Part shown: positions 35,322 to 44,227 of the stretch, one piece after another
Layout of the letters: each line of letters begins with the position of its first letter
How positions within the stretch are numbered: the stretch's first letter is position 1
Assembly: GCF_003031265.1 (NCBI RefSeq)
Contig: NZ_CP019966.1
Coordinates: forward strand, 2,480,001 to 2,544,000
Length of the DNA stretch: 64,000 nt
Reading direction: 5' to 3'
Origin: Rhodopseudomonas palustris
Lineage (GTDB): Bacteria; Pseudomonadota; Alphaproteobacteria; Rhizobiales; Xanthobacteraceae
The notes under the pieces: model-generated
What the model saw: the letters and a program-made list of their open reading frames with translations, nothing else
The model's database searches: none
Told to the model about the DNA's origin: nothing
Made by a program: the position numbers and the translations under genes

Positions 35322-36509
35322 ATGACCCACGATCCTATCGTTATCGTCGGCTCCGCGCGGACCCCGATGGGCGGCTTTCAGGGCGAGCTGAAGGACGCCA
35401 CCGCATCCCAGCTCGGCTCGGCCGCGATTTCGGCCGCGGTCGAGCGCGCGGGGCTGAAGCCGGATGCGATCGATGAAGTCGTGTTCGGCTGCGTGCTGCC
35501 GGCCGGCCAGGGCCAGGCACCCGCCCGGCAGGCTTCGCTCGGCGCCGGCCTGCCGCTGTCGGCGGGCTGCACCACCGTGAACAAGATGTGCGGCTCCGGC
35601 ATGAAGGCGGCGATGCTCGCGCATGATCTGTTGATCGCCGGCAGTGCCACCGTCGCGGTAGCGGGCGGCATGGAGAGCATGACCAATGCGCCGTATCTGC
35701 TCGACCGCGCCCGCGGCGGCTATCGCATGGGCCACGGCCGGGTGCTCGACCACATGTTTCTCGACGGCTTGGAAGACGCCTACGACAAAGGCCGGCTGAT
35801 GGGCACCTTCGCCGAGGACTGTGCGCAAAGCTATCAGTTCACCCGCGAGACCCAGGACAACTTCGCCATCACCTCGCTGACCCGCGCCCAGGCCGCGATC
35901 AAGGACGGCTCATTCGCGCGCGAGATCACGCCGGTGACGCTGAAGTCCGGCAAGTCGGACATCACTGTCACCACCGACGAACAGCCGCTGAAGGCCAAGC
36001 TCGACAAGATCCCGACGCTGAAGCCGGCGTTTCGCGACGGCGGCACCGTGACAGCGGCGAACTCGTCGTCGATTTCCGACGGCGCCGCCGCGCTGGTGCT
36101 GATGCGCCTTTCCGAAGCCGACAAGCGCGGCCTGAAGCCGCTCGCGGCGATCGTCGGTCATTCCACCCACGCCCACGAGCCGGCGCTGTTCGCCACCGCG
36201 CCGATCGGCGCGATCCGCAAGCTCAGCGAACGCACCGGTTGGAATCTCGCCGACGTCGATCTGTTCGAAGTCAACGAGGCGTTCGCGGTGGTGGCGCTGG
36301 CGGCGATGCACGATCTCGGCCTGCCGCACGACAAGGTCAACGTCCATGGCGGCGCCTGCGCGCTCGGTCATCCGATCGGCGCTTCCGGCGCGCGCGTGCT
36401 GGTGACGCTGCTGGCAGCGCTGGAGAAGTACGATCTCAAGCGCGGCATCGCCTCGCTGTGCATCGGCGGCGGCGAAGCGACTGCCGTGGCGGTCGAGCGG
36501 TTGTCGTGA
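35322..36509 (+). CDS. Acetyl-CoA C-acyltransferase (thiolase)
   Basis: This 395-aa thiolase has the catalytic Cys in [13 protein letters not shown] (about 84-96), and the C-terminal active-site motifs [19 protein letters not shown] (about 340-358) and [15 protein letters not shown] (about 377-391), with the second Cys and the Gly-rich loop. GGAG precedes the ATG. It cleaves a 3-ketoacyl-CoA, or runs in reverse. Context with SDR and acyl-CoA dehydrogenase suggests beta-oxidation of a short or branched acyl-CoA such as the isoleucine branch. Confidence 0.95.
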   Translation: MTHDPIVIVGSARTPMGGFQGELKDATASQLGSAAISAAVERAGLKPDAIDEVVFGCVLPAGQGQAPARQASLGAGLPLSAGCTTVNKMCGSGMKAAMLAHDLLIAGSATVAVAGGMESMTNAPYLLDRARGGYRMGHGRVLDHMFLDGLEDAYDKGRLMGTFAEDCAQSYQFTRETQDNFAITSLTRAQAAIKDGSFAREITPVTLKSGKSDITVTTDEQPLKAKLDKIPTLKPAFRDGGTVTAANSSSISDGAAALVLMRLSEADKRGLKPLAAIVGHSTHAHEPALFATAPIGAIRKLSERTGWNLADVDLFEVNEAFAVVALAAMHDLGLPHDKVNVHGGACALGHPIGASGARVLVTLLAALEKYDLKRGIASLCIGGGEATAVAVERLS

Positions 36510-36516
36510 GCGCATC

Positions 36517-37644
36517 ATGATCCTCAACGAACTGCAGACCCAGATCCGCGACACCGCCCGCGACTTCGCGCGTGAGCGGCTCGCCCCGACCGCGGCGGCG
36601 CGCGACGCCGCGCACGCGTTTCCGCGCGCCGAACTGACGGAGATGGGCCAGCTCGGCTTTCTCGGCATGCTGGTGCCGGAAGCCTATGGCGGCTCCGACA
36701 CCGGCATGGTGGCCTACACCCTGGCGCTGGAAGAGATCGCGGCGGGCGACGGCGCGTGCTCGACCATCGTCAGCGTGCATTCCTCGGTGGCGTGCATGCC
36801 GATCCTGAAATTCGGCACCGACGAGCAGAAGCAGCGCTTCCTGCCGAAGCTCGCCAGCGGTGAATGGATCGGCGGCTTTGCGCTGACCGAGCCGCAGGCC
36901 GGCTCGGACGCCTCGAACCTGCGCACCACCGCGCGCCGCGACGGCGATGCCTACGTCATCAACGGCGCCAAGCAGTTCATCACCTCGGGGCAGAACGGCC
37001 AGCTGATCATCCTGTTCGCCGTCACCGATCCGTCGGCCGGCAAGAAGGGCATCACCGCCTTCATCGTGCCGACCGATACGCCCGGCTACGAGGTGGTGCG
37101 TGTCGAGGACAAGCTCGGCCAGCATTCGTCCGATACCTGCCAGCTCGCCTTCAATGATATGCGCATTCCCACGGACCTGCGGCTCGGCGCCGAAGGCGAG
37201 GGGCTCAAGATCGCGCTGTCGAATCTCGAAGGCGGCCGGATCGGCATCGCCTCGCAGGCGGTCGGGATGGCGCGCGCTGCGTTCGAGGCGGCTCGCGACT
37301 ACGCGCGCGACCGCGTCACCTTCGGCAAACCGATCGTCGAGCACCAGGCGGTGGCGTTCCGGCTCGCCGACATGGCGACGCGCATCGCCGCCGCGCGGCA
37401 GATGGTGCTGCACGCCGCCAGCCTGCGCGAAGCCGGGCTGCCGTGCCTGACCGAAGCCTCGATGGCCAAGCTGTTCGCTTCCGAGACTGCCGAGGCGGTG
37501 TGCTCGTCGGCGATCCAGACGCTCGGCGGTTACGGTTACTTGAAGGACTTCCCGGTCGAGCGGATCTATCGCGACGTGCGCGTTTGCCAGATTTATGAAG
37601 GCACCAGCGACGTCCAGCGCATCGTGATCTCACGCAATCTGTAA
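36517..37644 (+). CDS. Acyl-CoA dehydrogenase
   Basis: This FAD-dependent acyl-CoA dehydrogenase has 375 aa. [19 protein letters not shown] (about 123-141) is the first signature. The C-terminal [20 protein letters not shown] (about 333-352) is followed by [17 protein letters not shown] with the catalytic Glu. Length and motifs suit isobutyryl/2-methylbutyryl- or short-chain-specific members. It starts 8 nt after the thiolase and is the last gene of the ligase operon. Electrons go to ETF. Confidence 0.95.
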   Translation: MILNELQTQIRDTARDFARERLAPTAAARDAAHAFPRAELTEMGQLGFLGMLVPEAYGGSDTGMVAYTLALEEIAAGDGACSTIVSVHSSVACMPILKFGTDEQKQRFLPKLASGEWIGGFALTEPQAGSDASNLRTTARRDGDAYVINGAKQFITSGQNGQLIILFAVTDPSAGKKGITAFIVPTDTPGYEVVRVEDKLGQHSSDTCQLAFNDMRIPTDLRLGAEGEGLKIALSNLEGGRIGIASQAVGMARAAFEAARDYARDRVTFGKPIVEHQAVAFRLADMATRIAAARQMVLHAASLREAGLPCLTEASMAKLFASETAEAVCSSAIQTLGGYGYLKDFPVERIYRDVRVCQIYEGTSDVQRIVISRNL

Positions 37645-37926
37645 AAGCAGTTCTGCTTCTGCCGAATTGCGAGCGGCGTCGGAAGACCCGCCACGGATTC
37701 AACATCATGGGGAGGAGGCGCAAAGCGCCTTCTCGCATTGTGCGGCGCGAGCGATCGTCTTCTCGTTTCGGCAGGCTGAAGGCGGCCGGGAGGAAGACCG
37801 CCGGGACACGCCGCGGCGTTCATTTGGAATGGAGCGCAGTCTTCTGGGTGCGCAACACCACCGCGTCGTGGCGCTCGGCGGTTCACCGGACGCAGCCTGA
37901 ATACTGAACCAGTCGTACAGCATGAA
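37645..37926. other. Intergenic region after the acyl-CoA operon
   Basis: No gene is seen. A 10-bp hairpin with GAGGAGGCGC and GCGCCTTCTC arms (37712-37734) lacks a T-run, so its role as a terminator is doubtful. The region ends where the cytochrome b561 promoter begins. Confidence 0.55.
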
Positions 37927-37955
37927 TTGACACCCCCGCGGGCCCGCGCTAAACA
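37927..37955 (+). promoter_or_regulatory. Sigma70-like promoter of cytochrome b561 gene
   Basis: TTGACA (37927-37932) is a perfect -35 box. TAAACA (37950-37955) lies 17 nt downstream as a moderate -10. Transcription would begin near 37962, inside the 36-bp palindrome. Confidence 0.6.
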
Positions 37956-37990
37956 CAATATCAATACCGTACGTACGGTATTGATATTGT
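37955..37990. promoter_or_regulatory. Perfect 36-bp palindrome, candidate operator
   Basis: ACAATATCAATACCGTAC (37955-37972) is followed without spacer by its exact reverse complement to 37990. It overlaps the -10 element and the predicted start site of the b561 gene. This design fits a repressor of the TetR or a similar dimeric family. No adjacent regulator gene exists to bind it. Confidence 0.75.
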
Positions 37991-38011
37991 CTGATGAGAT
38001 TGAGGACCGCG

Positions 38012-38560
38012 ATGGAGACGACAGCAGCCGCGCAGGAGCGCTACACGCGTCCGGCGATTTTTCTGCACTGGGGCATGACAGCAATCATCGTCGGGCTGAT
38101 CGGCCTTGGGTTCTACATGGGACAGCTGCCGCCTTCGCCGGAAAAGTATGCGCTCTACGAGCTGCACAAGTCGCTCGGTGTCGTGACGGTGTTGCTGCTG
38201 TTCGGACGCTTCATCTGGCGCGCCGCCAATACGCCGCCGGAGCTGCCGACCGCCTATTCGCAGCTACTCCGCACCGCCAGCCATCTCGGGCACTTTGCAC
38301 TTTACGTGTTGATGCTCGCCGTGCCGGTCAGCGGCTGGGTGATGAGCGCTGCTTATGGTCGACCGGCTTCGCTGTTCGGCGTGCCGATTCCGCCGCCGGT
38401 CGCCAAGAGCGAGGATCTCGCCGAACTCTGGGGCACGATCCACTTCGCTCTCGGATCGGCGCTGGCGCTGGTGATCGCGGGGCACACGCTGTTCGCGCTC
38501 AAGCATCACTTCATCGACAAGGATGGGCTGCTGTGGCGAATGTGGGTCCGATGCCCCTGA
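38012..38560 (+). CDS. Cytochrome b561-family membrane protein
   Basis: ATG 38012 has GAGG 7 nt upstream and gives 182 aa; ATG 37994 lacks an SD. Four hydrophobic helices and conserved His residues are seen: FLHWGM near 18-23, ELHKSLG near 50-56, and later GTIHFALG and KHHFIDKDGLLWRM. The family binds two b haems and moves electrons across the inner membrane. It is preceded by a perfect 36-bp palindrome and faces a TonB receptor gene, suggesting a role in metal or metallophore reduction (inference). Confidence 0.88.
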   Translation: METTAAAQERYTRPAIFLHWGMTAIIVGLIGLGFYMGQLPPSPEKYALYELHKSLGVVTVLLLFGRFIWRAANTPPELPTAYSQLLRTASHLGHFALYVLMLAVPVSGWVMSAAYGRPASLFGVPIPPPVAKSEDLAELWGTIHFALGSALALVIAGHTLFALKHHFIDKDGLLWRMWVRCP

Positions 38561-38571
38561 GGACCCGCAGC

Positions 38572-38610
38572 GGAGGCGGACCGTCCAACGCCGCCGGACG
38601 GTCCGTCTCC
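38572..38610. terminator. Hairpin terminator between convergent b561 and TonB receptor genes
   Basis: GGAGGCGGACCGTCC (38572-38586) pairs with GGACGGTCCGTCTCC (38596-38610) with one mismatch and a 9-nt loop. It lies 12 nt after the b561 stop and 20 nt before the end of the convergent receptor gene. There is no long T-run, so termination efficiency is uncertain. Confidence 0.6.
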
Positions 38611-38629
38611 CATCAGACGCGCCTTGTCG

Positions 38630-40957
38630 TCAGAACGTGTGGGTGAGCCGGGCAGTGAAGTTGCGGCCGGGCTCGAGCAGCGGGTTGTACATCGACTGGC
38701 TGTACGATCGGTTCACATAGGTCGACGCGCTCGCATACGAGGTGTCGAAGATGTTCTGCAGGCTGAGGTGCAGCTTGGTGTCGCCGAGGCGGCGCGAGAC
38801 CAGCACGCCGAGATCGAACGAGGCGTAGATGCTCGGGACCGCATAGGCACCGGTCGGGTATTCCTGCGTTGTGTTGATGCGGGTCTTGGCCGACGCCCAA
38901 TCCACCGCGGCACCGACCGCATAGCCGGAGCCGACCGGCGCGTATTGCACGCCGACGCGTCCTTTCCACGGCGCGATGAACGGCAGCGGCGCATCGGTGT
39001 CGGTGTTGGTCGCCTGCAGCCACGCGGCATTGCCGTGCAGGTTGAACGACGACGTCGCCTGCCAGCGCCACTCGGCTTCGACGCCGTTCACGGTGGCATG
39101 GCCGACGTTTTGGCTCTGCGTCACCGAGGCGCCGTTATAGGTGACGAACACCGACTGCAGGAAATTCGCGTAGTGGCTGTCGAACGCCGTCAGCTTGAAG
39201 GTGGCGGTCGGGAAGTTGAGCTGGAAGCCGCCCTCGTAGGTGAGGCCGGTCTCCGGCTTCAGCTCCGGATTTGGGATCGAGGTCGCCGAGAACGCGAACA
39301 GCTCGGAATTGGTCGGATAGCGATAAGACGTGCCGACCGAGGCGAGCAGATCGAGGATCGGCGTCACGTGTACGGTGGCGCCGATGCTGCCGGTCGGCGC
39401 GGTGGCAGTGACGTCGCTGTTCTGCCGAAGCACCGCGAGGGCGCGGGCCGAACTCACCGGAGATAGCTCCGATGTGGTGTTGAACCAGTCGAACCGGCCG
39501 CCGGCCGACAGCGTCAACAGATCAATCGGCTTCCACTCGTGCAGCATGAACGCGCCGGCATTGGCCTGGGTGTTGTCTGGGCCGGTCTTGAACTCGGGCG
39601 TGATCGTCGAGCTGGCAGCGGTCTGCCGAACCGACCACGACGTGCTGCCCGGCCGCCATTCCTGGAAACCGTCGAAGCCGAACGTCGTCTTGAGCAGGCC
39701 CCATGGCGCCGGATCCCACGGAATCACGCCTTGCACCCGGCCGCCGATCACCAGCGGGCCGCCGACGTGGCTGACCGAGGAGGTGACGACGCCCGGCGTC
39801 GCGGTGTTCACTGTCGAGAGCTTGGTGTCGAAGTAGTTGGCGTAGAACGAGCCTTCGACGTGCTGGACGAGCTGATCGGTGAAGTCGCCGGCATAGGACA
39901 GCTTCGCCATGTGCACTTGGTTCGGCTGCTGCCGCACCTGCATATAAGGCCAGCCCGGTGCGCCGCCGACGCCGCCGGCGCGGCCGTCTTCTTCCCAATA
40001 GTCGCGCAGCGTCAATTCAAAGCGCTGGTTGCTGGTCGGCGACCAGCCGAGCCGCAGATTGCCGCCGATGCTCTCGTAATCGCTGTTGAGCGCAGGACCG
40101 CTCGGCGTCTGATAATTGCCGCCCTTGCGATAGCTGACGCCGCCGAGCACGTCGAAGCCCATGCCGGCCGCCTGCGCCCATTCATAGGTGCTGAAGCCGT
40201 TGTCGACCGAGCTGTAACCGGCCGAGAACCCGCCATGGGTGACGCGCCACGGGCCGAACGGATCGACCTGGGGACGGCGGGTGACGACGTTGACGAGCCC
40301 GGTCATCGCCTCGGAGCCGTACACCACTGAGGCGGGGCCGCGCACCACCTCGACCCGCTCGATCTCTTCGGGGGCAAAGTAATTGAGCTGCAGCGTGTTG
40401 CGACCGCGGAAGCGGTCGCCGTCGATATACATCGGCGAGCGCCAGTTGTTGGACGAGAAGCCGCGCAGATAAATCTGGCCGCCGATGCCGCCGGCGCGCG
40501 CGATCGATACGCCCGGAACGTTCTGCAGGATGTCGAGCAGGCTGGTCGGGCTGGTCTGTTCGATCTGCGCGCGATCGACGACGGTGATGCTCTGCTGCGC
40601 GGTGTGTGGAATTCCGGGTTGCGGAAGCTTGCCACCCATCGGCTTGAGCGAATTATCCGAGGTCGCTACTGCGGCCTGCTGAGCCGGCGCAGGCTTTGGA
40701 GCTTGCGCCGCGGTGCGGCGGGCGCCGCGGCCATCGCTCGACCGTGTTGCGCGCTGCGGCTTCGGTGGATTCGCCGATTCCACGCGCACTTCCGGCAACA
40801 CATGGCGCGCGCGCGGTGTCGATGCGTCGGCGGTCTGCGCCCGCGTCGCGGTGCTCGATCCCGCCGTCATCGCGCAGGCCAGTGCGACGCTCAGTCCGCA
40901 GCTGGAAGCAAGAAGTCGGCTCCGTGCGGATTCGCGTGTGAATGCCCGTTGAATCAT
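38630..40957 (-). CDS. TonB-dependent outer-membrane receptor
   Basis: This 775-aa receptor has a signal peptide (about 1-41). After an Ala/Pro-rich, TonB-box-like N-terminal region it has the plug domain (about 118-235: QSITVVDRAQIEQTSPTSLL, then NVPGVSIARAGGIGGQIYLR and VVRGPASVVYGSEAMTGLVN). A 22-strand barrel follows, ending in NFTARLTHTF with terminal Phe. It takes up a metallophore or haem-type substrate using TonB energy. The divergently encoded BtuF/FecCD/ATPase system is the obvious inner-membrane partner. The substrate cannot be read from sequence. Confidence 0.93.
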   Translation of the reverse strand: MIQRAFTRESARSRLLASSCGLSVALACAMTAGSSTATRAQTADASTPRARHVLPEVRVESANPPKPQRATRSSDGRGARRTAAQAPKPAPAQQAAVATSDNSLKPMGGKLPQPGIPHTAQQSITVVDRAQIEQTSPTSLLDILQNVPGVSIARAGGIGGQIYLRGFSSNNWRSPMYIDGDRFRGRNTLQLNYFAPEEIERVEVVRGPASVVYGSEAMTGLVNVVTRRPQVDPFGPWRVTHGGFSAGYSSVDNGFSTYEWAQAAGMGFDVLGGVSYRKGGNYQTPSGPALNSDYESIGGNLRLGWSPTSNQRFELTLRDYWEEDGRAGGVGGAPGWPYMQVRQQPNQVHMAKLSYAGDFTDQLVQHVEGSFYANYFDTKLSTVNTATPGVVTSSVSHVGGPLVIGGRVQGVIPWDPAPWGLLKTTFGFDGFQEWRPGSTSWSVRQTAASSTITPEFKTGPDNTQANAGAFMLHEWKPIDLLTLSAGGRFDWFNTTSELSPVSSARALAVLRQNSDVTATAPTGSIGATVHVTPILDLLASVGTSYRYPTNSELFAFSATSIPNPELKPETGLTYEGGFQLNFPTATFKLTAFDSHYANFLQSVFVTYNGASVTQSQNVGHATVNGVEAEWRWQATSSFNLHGNAAWLQATNTDTDAPLPFIAPWKGRVGVQYAPVGSGYAVGAAVDWASAKTRINTTQEYPTGAYAVPSIYASFDLGVLVSRRLGDTKLHLSLQNIFDTSYASASTYVNRSYSQSMYNPLLEPGRNFTARLTHTF

Positions 40958-40973
40958 TTGGTGGCGTCCCCCA

Positions 40974-40990
40974 GTTCACGATTAGTGAAC
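40974..40990. promoter_or_regulatory. Inverted repeat upstream of TonB receptor gene
   Basis: GTTCAC (40974-40979), GATTA spacer, GTGAAC (40985-40990). It is 17 nt upstream of the receptor ATG on the minus strand, so it would lie at the start site or in the untranslated leader. The same GATTAGT core recurs in the 41104-41130 repeat. Confidence 0.45.
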
Positions 40991-41103
40991 GGGTCCTTAT
41001 CGAGTCGTCACTTCGATCACCACCATCCCCACGTTAGCGTGGCGCACGATTACCACCGTGTGCAGGCAAACTTCGACACATTACAAAATGGGATGTCTGT
41101 TTC

Positions 41104-41130
41104 GTTACGCGCGCGATTAGTAACGCGCGC
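41104..41130. promoter_or_regulatory. Tandem GTWACGCGCGC repeats
   Basis: GTTACGCGCGC (41104-41114) and GTAACGCGCGC (41120-41130) have a 16-nt period, with 10 of 11 bases identical. The spacer GATTA is shared with the 40974 dyad. The place between the divergent uptake genes suits an operator. Confidence 0.45.
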
Positions 41131-41286
41131 AACCGTACCAACTCAATCTTGAGAGATTCTAGTCTCGAGGACGTCGTCGCGCGCGTCATCGCGGTGTTTT
41201 GGTTTTGCGTTCTGTGATCGGCCGCCTATGAACGGCAATGCCGTGTAGAGGCAGATCAGGAGGAACGCTGTGAGGTCGTCAACGTG

Positions 41287-42372
41287 ATGCTGTCGTCATT
41301 GCGATGGATGAGACCGGCGATCGCCGTGGTGATCGGCGTCTCGGCAATGGCCGGTTCGTCTCGGGCCGCTGAGTTGACCGACCAGCGCGGACGGACCGTT
41401 GCCGTCACCACACCGGCGCAGCGGGTGGTGCTCCTGCCGATGCCGGCGCCGTCGACCTACATGGCGATCGATCGTTCGGCCACGCATGTCGCCGGGATGA
41501 ATCCGGCGTCGGCCACAGCGATGCGCGCCGGCATTCTAAGCCGGATCTTTCCGTCGTTCGATCAGATCCCGACCGGGATCACCCGCGGCGCCGGCGTGGT
41601 GCCGAATGTCGAGGCGATCATGGCGCTGCATCCGGACGCGGTGCTGCAATGGGCGACCTCCGGGGACGAGCCGATCGCGATGCTCGATCGCGCCGGCCTC
41701 ACAGTGCTGGGCCTGCGCTACGGCGGCCAGGACGAGGTCGAGGGCGCGATCCTGATGATGGGGCGGCTCGCAGGGCAGGAGCCGCGTGCGGGCAGGATCG
41801 TCGAGCGGCAGCGGCAACGGCAGGACGTGCTCGCGGCGACCTTCAGAGCAACGCCGGAGGCCGAGCGGCCGCGGGTGCTGCATTTGTCACGCGCCTCGGA
41901 CTCGTTTGCCGTCGCTGGTCGCGACACCTACACGGACTTCGTCATCCGCACCGCCGGCGGACGCAATGCGGCCGGCGAGATCGGCGGTAGTCGCACGGTC
42001 ACGCTCGAGCAACTGCTGGTGTGGAATCCCGATGTCATTCTGCTCGGCAATTTCGACAGCGCGATGCCGGCTGATCTTTATCGCGATCCACGGCTGCAGG
42101 GCATTGCGGCGATCAAGCAGCGCCGTGTGTATCGCGTGCCGCTCGGCGGGTATCGCTGGGACCCACCGAGCCACGAGTCGGCGCTGGCATGGACATGGCT
42201 CGCGAAACTACTGCATCCGGATCGGCTGACGACTGATCTGCGCACCGAGATGCGGGACTGGTACAGCTTCCTCTACGATCACGCGCTGGCCGATGCCGAG
42301 ATCGATGCCATTCTGCAGACGCCGCAGAACGACGCGTCCGCCGGCTACGCCCGGTTTGCGGTCGCGCGATGA
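41287..42372 (+). CDS. Metal-siderophore/haem/B12 ABC substrate-binding protein (BtuF-like)
   Basis: This 361-aa protein (a GTG at 41284 directly precedes the ATG) has a signal peptide (about 1-28). It has the class III binding-protein layout: VVLLPMPAPSTYMAIDRSAT (about 46-65) then NVEAIMALHPDAVLQW (about 107-122) and a C-terminal lobe with LLVWNPDVILLGN (about 243-255). It delivers substrate to the downstream FecCD permease and ATPase. The stop overlaps the permease start by 4 nt. A GAGG motif is 11 nt upstream of the ATG. Confidence 0.9.
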   Translation: MLSSLRWMRPAIAVVIGVSAMAGSSRAAELTDQRGRTVAVTTPAQRVVLLPMPAPSTYMAIDRSATHVAGMNPASATAMRAGILSRIFPSFDQIPTGITRGAGVVPNVEAIMALHPDAVLQWATSGDEPIAMLDRAGLTVLGLRYGGQDEVEGAILMMGRLAGQEPRAGRIVERQRQRQDVLAATFRATPEAERPRVLHLSRASDSFAVAGRDTYTDFVIRTAGGRNAAGEIGGSRTVTLEQLLVWNPDVILLGNFDSAMPADLYRDPRLQGIAAIKQRRVYRVPLGGYRWDPPSHESALAWTWLAKLLHPDRLTTDLRTEMRDWYSFLYDHALADAEIDAILQTPQNDASAGYARFAVAR

Positions 42373-43460
42373 GTACGCTCGACACTGCCGCCGTGCGGCC
42401 CGGACATCCTACCGCGACATCTTTGATAGCCGCCGCGCTCGTTCTGCTGCCGATCGTGACGGCGCTGCTCTGTCTGTCGGCGGGCCGCTACCACGTGCCG
42501 GCCGCGCATGTGTTCGGCATTTTGCTGCACGAGCTGTTTGCTCGGTTCGGTCTCGATGCAGCGAACTGGTTGCCGGCGGGGTGGGGCGCTGCGAGTTGGA
42601 CACCGACGGAGCGGATTGTTGTCACGACGGTGCGATTGCCGCGGGTGCTGATGGCCGGCATTGCCGGCGCCGGGCTGGCGCTGTCCGGCGCGGTGCTGCA
42701 GGGCATGTTCCGCAACCCGCTGGTCGGCCCGCAAACCATCGGTGCCGCATCCGGTGCCTCGCTCGGCGGCGTGGTTGCGATCCTGTTGTTCGGCTTCGGC
42801 CTGCCGGTGCATCTCGGCGCGTTCGCCGGCGCGGCGATCGCGCTCGCCGCAGTGCTGATCGTTCACCGCGGCGACGGCGTCTCGCCGGTGCTGACGCTGG
42901 TGCTCGCCGGCGTGGTGATCGGGGCGTTTTGCAGCGCGCTGGTCGGGTTTGTCACCTTCATCGCCGATCCCGAGGTGAAGTTGCCCGGCATTGTGTTCTG
43001 GCTGCTCGGCAGCTTCGCGGCATCGAGCTGGCCGAACCTGGCGCTGCTGGCGACGTGTACCATCCTGGGCGGCGGCGTGATGCTGGCGATGCGCTGGCGC
43101 GTCAACGTGCTGTCGCTCGGCGACGAAGAAGCCCGGACGCTCGGTGTCGAGCCCGGACGCGACCGGGTGATCCTGCTCGGCGCCACCTGCCTTGCAATCT
43201 CGGCGCAGGTCGCGGTCTCCGGCACGATCGGCTGGGTCGGACTGGTGATCCCAAATCTAGTGCGCATGGTGGTCGGGGCGGATCATCGCCGGCTGCTGCC
43301 GGTGTCGGCGGTCGCGGGCGCCGCCTTCCTGATGGCGGCCGACACGCTGGCACGGGATCTGTCGGCGGCTGAAATTCCGGTCGGCATCGTCACCGCGATC
43401 GTCGGCACGCCGGTGTTCGCGTGGCTGCTGCGCCGGCATGCAAGAGGACAGACGGCATGA
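42369..43460 (+). CDS. FecCD-family ABC transporter permease
   Basis: This is a 363-aa permease with about ten membrane helices. It shows the family features VRLPRVLMAGIAGAGLALSG (about 84-103), MFRNPLVGPQTIGAASGAS (about 110-128) and a coupling segment near GWVGLVIPNLVRMVVGADHR (about 288-307). It is translationally coupled to the binding protein (ATGA) and to the ATPase (ATGA at 43457-43460). It is of the type used for Fe-siderophore, haem and cobalamin uptake. Confidence 0.95.
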   Translation: MSTLDTAAVRPGHPTATSLIAAALVLLPIVTALLCLSAGRYHVPAAHVFGILLHELFARFGLDAANWLPAGWGAASWTPTERIVVTTVRLPRVLMAGIAGAGLALSGAVLQGMFRNPLVGPQTIGAASGASLGGVVAILLFGFGLPVHLGAFAGAAIALAAVLIVHRGDGVSPVLTLVLAGVVIGAFCSALVGFVTFIADPEVKLPGIVFWLLGSFAASSWPNLALLATCTILGGGVMLAMRWRVNVLSLGDEEARTLGVEPGRDRVILLGATCLAISAQVAVSGTIGWVGLVIPNLVRMVVGADHRRLLPVSAVAGAAFLMAADTLARDLSAAEIPVGIVTAIVGTPVFAWLLRRHARGQTA

Positions 43461-44227
43461 TCCAAGTGGAGCAGGCGGGGCATTGGTTTCGCCCGGAGCA
43501 GTGGCTGTTTCGCGATCTGTCATTCGCGATCGCCGAGGGTGAGGCCGCCGCAATCCTTGGGCCGAACGGCTGCGGCAAGACCACGTTGCTGCGCGCGCTC
43601 GCGGCGACGTTGGCGTTGAAGCACGGCCGGATCAACGTCGACGGCATCGTCGGCGTTGTGCCGCAGGCGCTACGCGGCGATGTCGGCTATCGGGTGATCG
43701 ACATGGTGCTGCTCGGGCGCAGCCGCTATCTCGGCCGGTTCGGCGCGCCGGGGCGGCGCGATCTCACCCGCGCCGAAGCTTGTCTCGAGGCGGTCGGCAT
43801 CGCCGATCTCGCCGAACGGCGCTACGACCGGCTCAGCGGCGGCCAGCGCCAGCTCGTGCTGTTCGCCCGCGCGCTCGCCGGCGATTGCAGGGTGCTGCTG
43901 CTCGACGAGCCGGCCTCGGCGCTCGATCTTGCCAATCAGGGCGTGGTGCTGCGGCTGATCCGGCGCCTGGTGCGCGACGACGGCATGACCGTGGTATTCA
44001 CCACGCATCATCCCGATCATGCGCTCGCGGTTGCCGACAAGGTGCTGATGATGGCCGGCGAGCCGGTGTTCGGTCCCGCCGATCGCGTGCTCGACGAGGC
44101 CAATCTGGCGCGTCTTTACGGCGTGCCGGTGCGCCGTGTCACCATCGAGGCGGATGGCGAGCGCATCGAGGCGACCGTGCCGGTGCACCGGCTGACGGGC
44201 GTCGATGCGCCGCCTCCGCGGCTATGA
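43457..44227 (+). CDS. ABC transporter ATPase (FecE/BtuD/HmuV-like)
   Basis: ATG 43457 overlaps the permease stop and gives 256 aa. The Walker A motif GPNGCGKTT is at about 35-43, the signature LSGGQRQLVLFARAL at about 127-141, Walker B VLLLDEPASALD at about 148-159, and the switch His in FTTHHPDHAL (about 181-190). It powers the FecCD permease. Its stop runs 6 nt into the convergent ThuA-like gene. Confidence 0.95.
   Translation: MIQVEQAGHWFRPEQWLFRDLSFAIAEGEAAAILGPNGCGKTTLLRALAATLALKHGRINVDGIVGVVPQALRGDVGYRVIDMVLLGRSRYLGRFGAPGRRDLTRAEACLEAVGIADLAERRYDRLSGGQRQLVLFARALAGDCRVLLLDEPASALDLANQGVVLRLIRRLVRDDGMTVVFTTHHPDHALAVADKVLMMAGEPVFGPADRVLDEANLARLYGVPVRRVTIEADGERIEATVPVHRLTGVDAPPPRL

Larger units (their letters stand above)
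40958..41286. other. Divergent control region of TonB receptor and ABC transporter
   Basis: This 329-nt region holds several dyads. GTTCAC-GATTA-GTGAAC (40974-40990) lies just upstream of the receptor gene. CCACG-TTAG-CGTGG covers 41029-41042. A direct repeat, GTTACGCGCGC and GTAACGCGCGC, at a 16-nt period covers 41104-41130. No canonical Fur box or Irr ICE was found. Confidence 0.6.

Noticed and set aside
37712..37734. Hairpin after the acyl-CoA operon as an intrinsic terminator
   Set aside because: No T-run follows on either strand.
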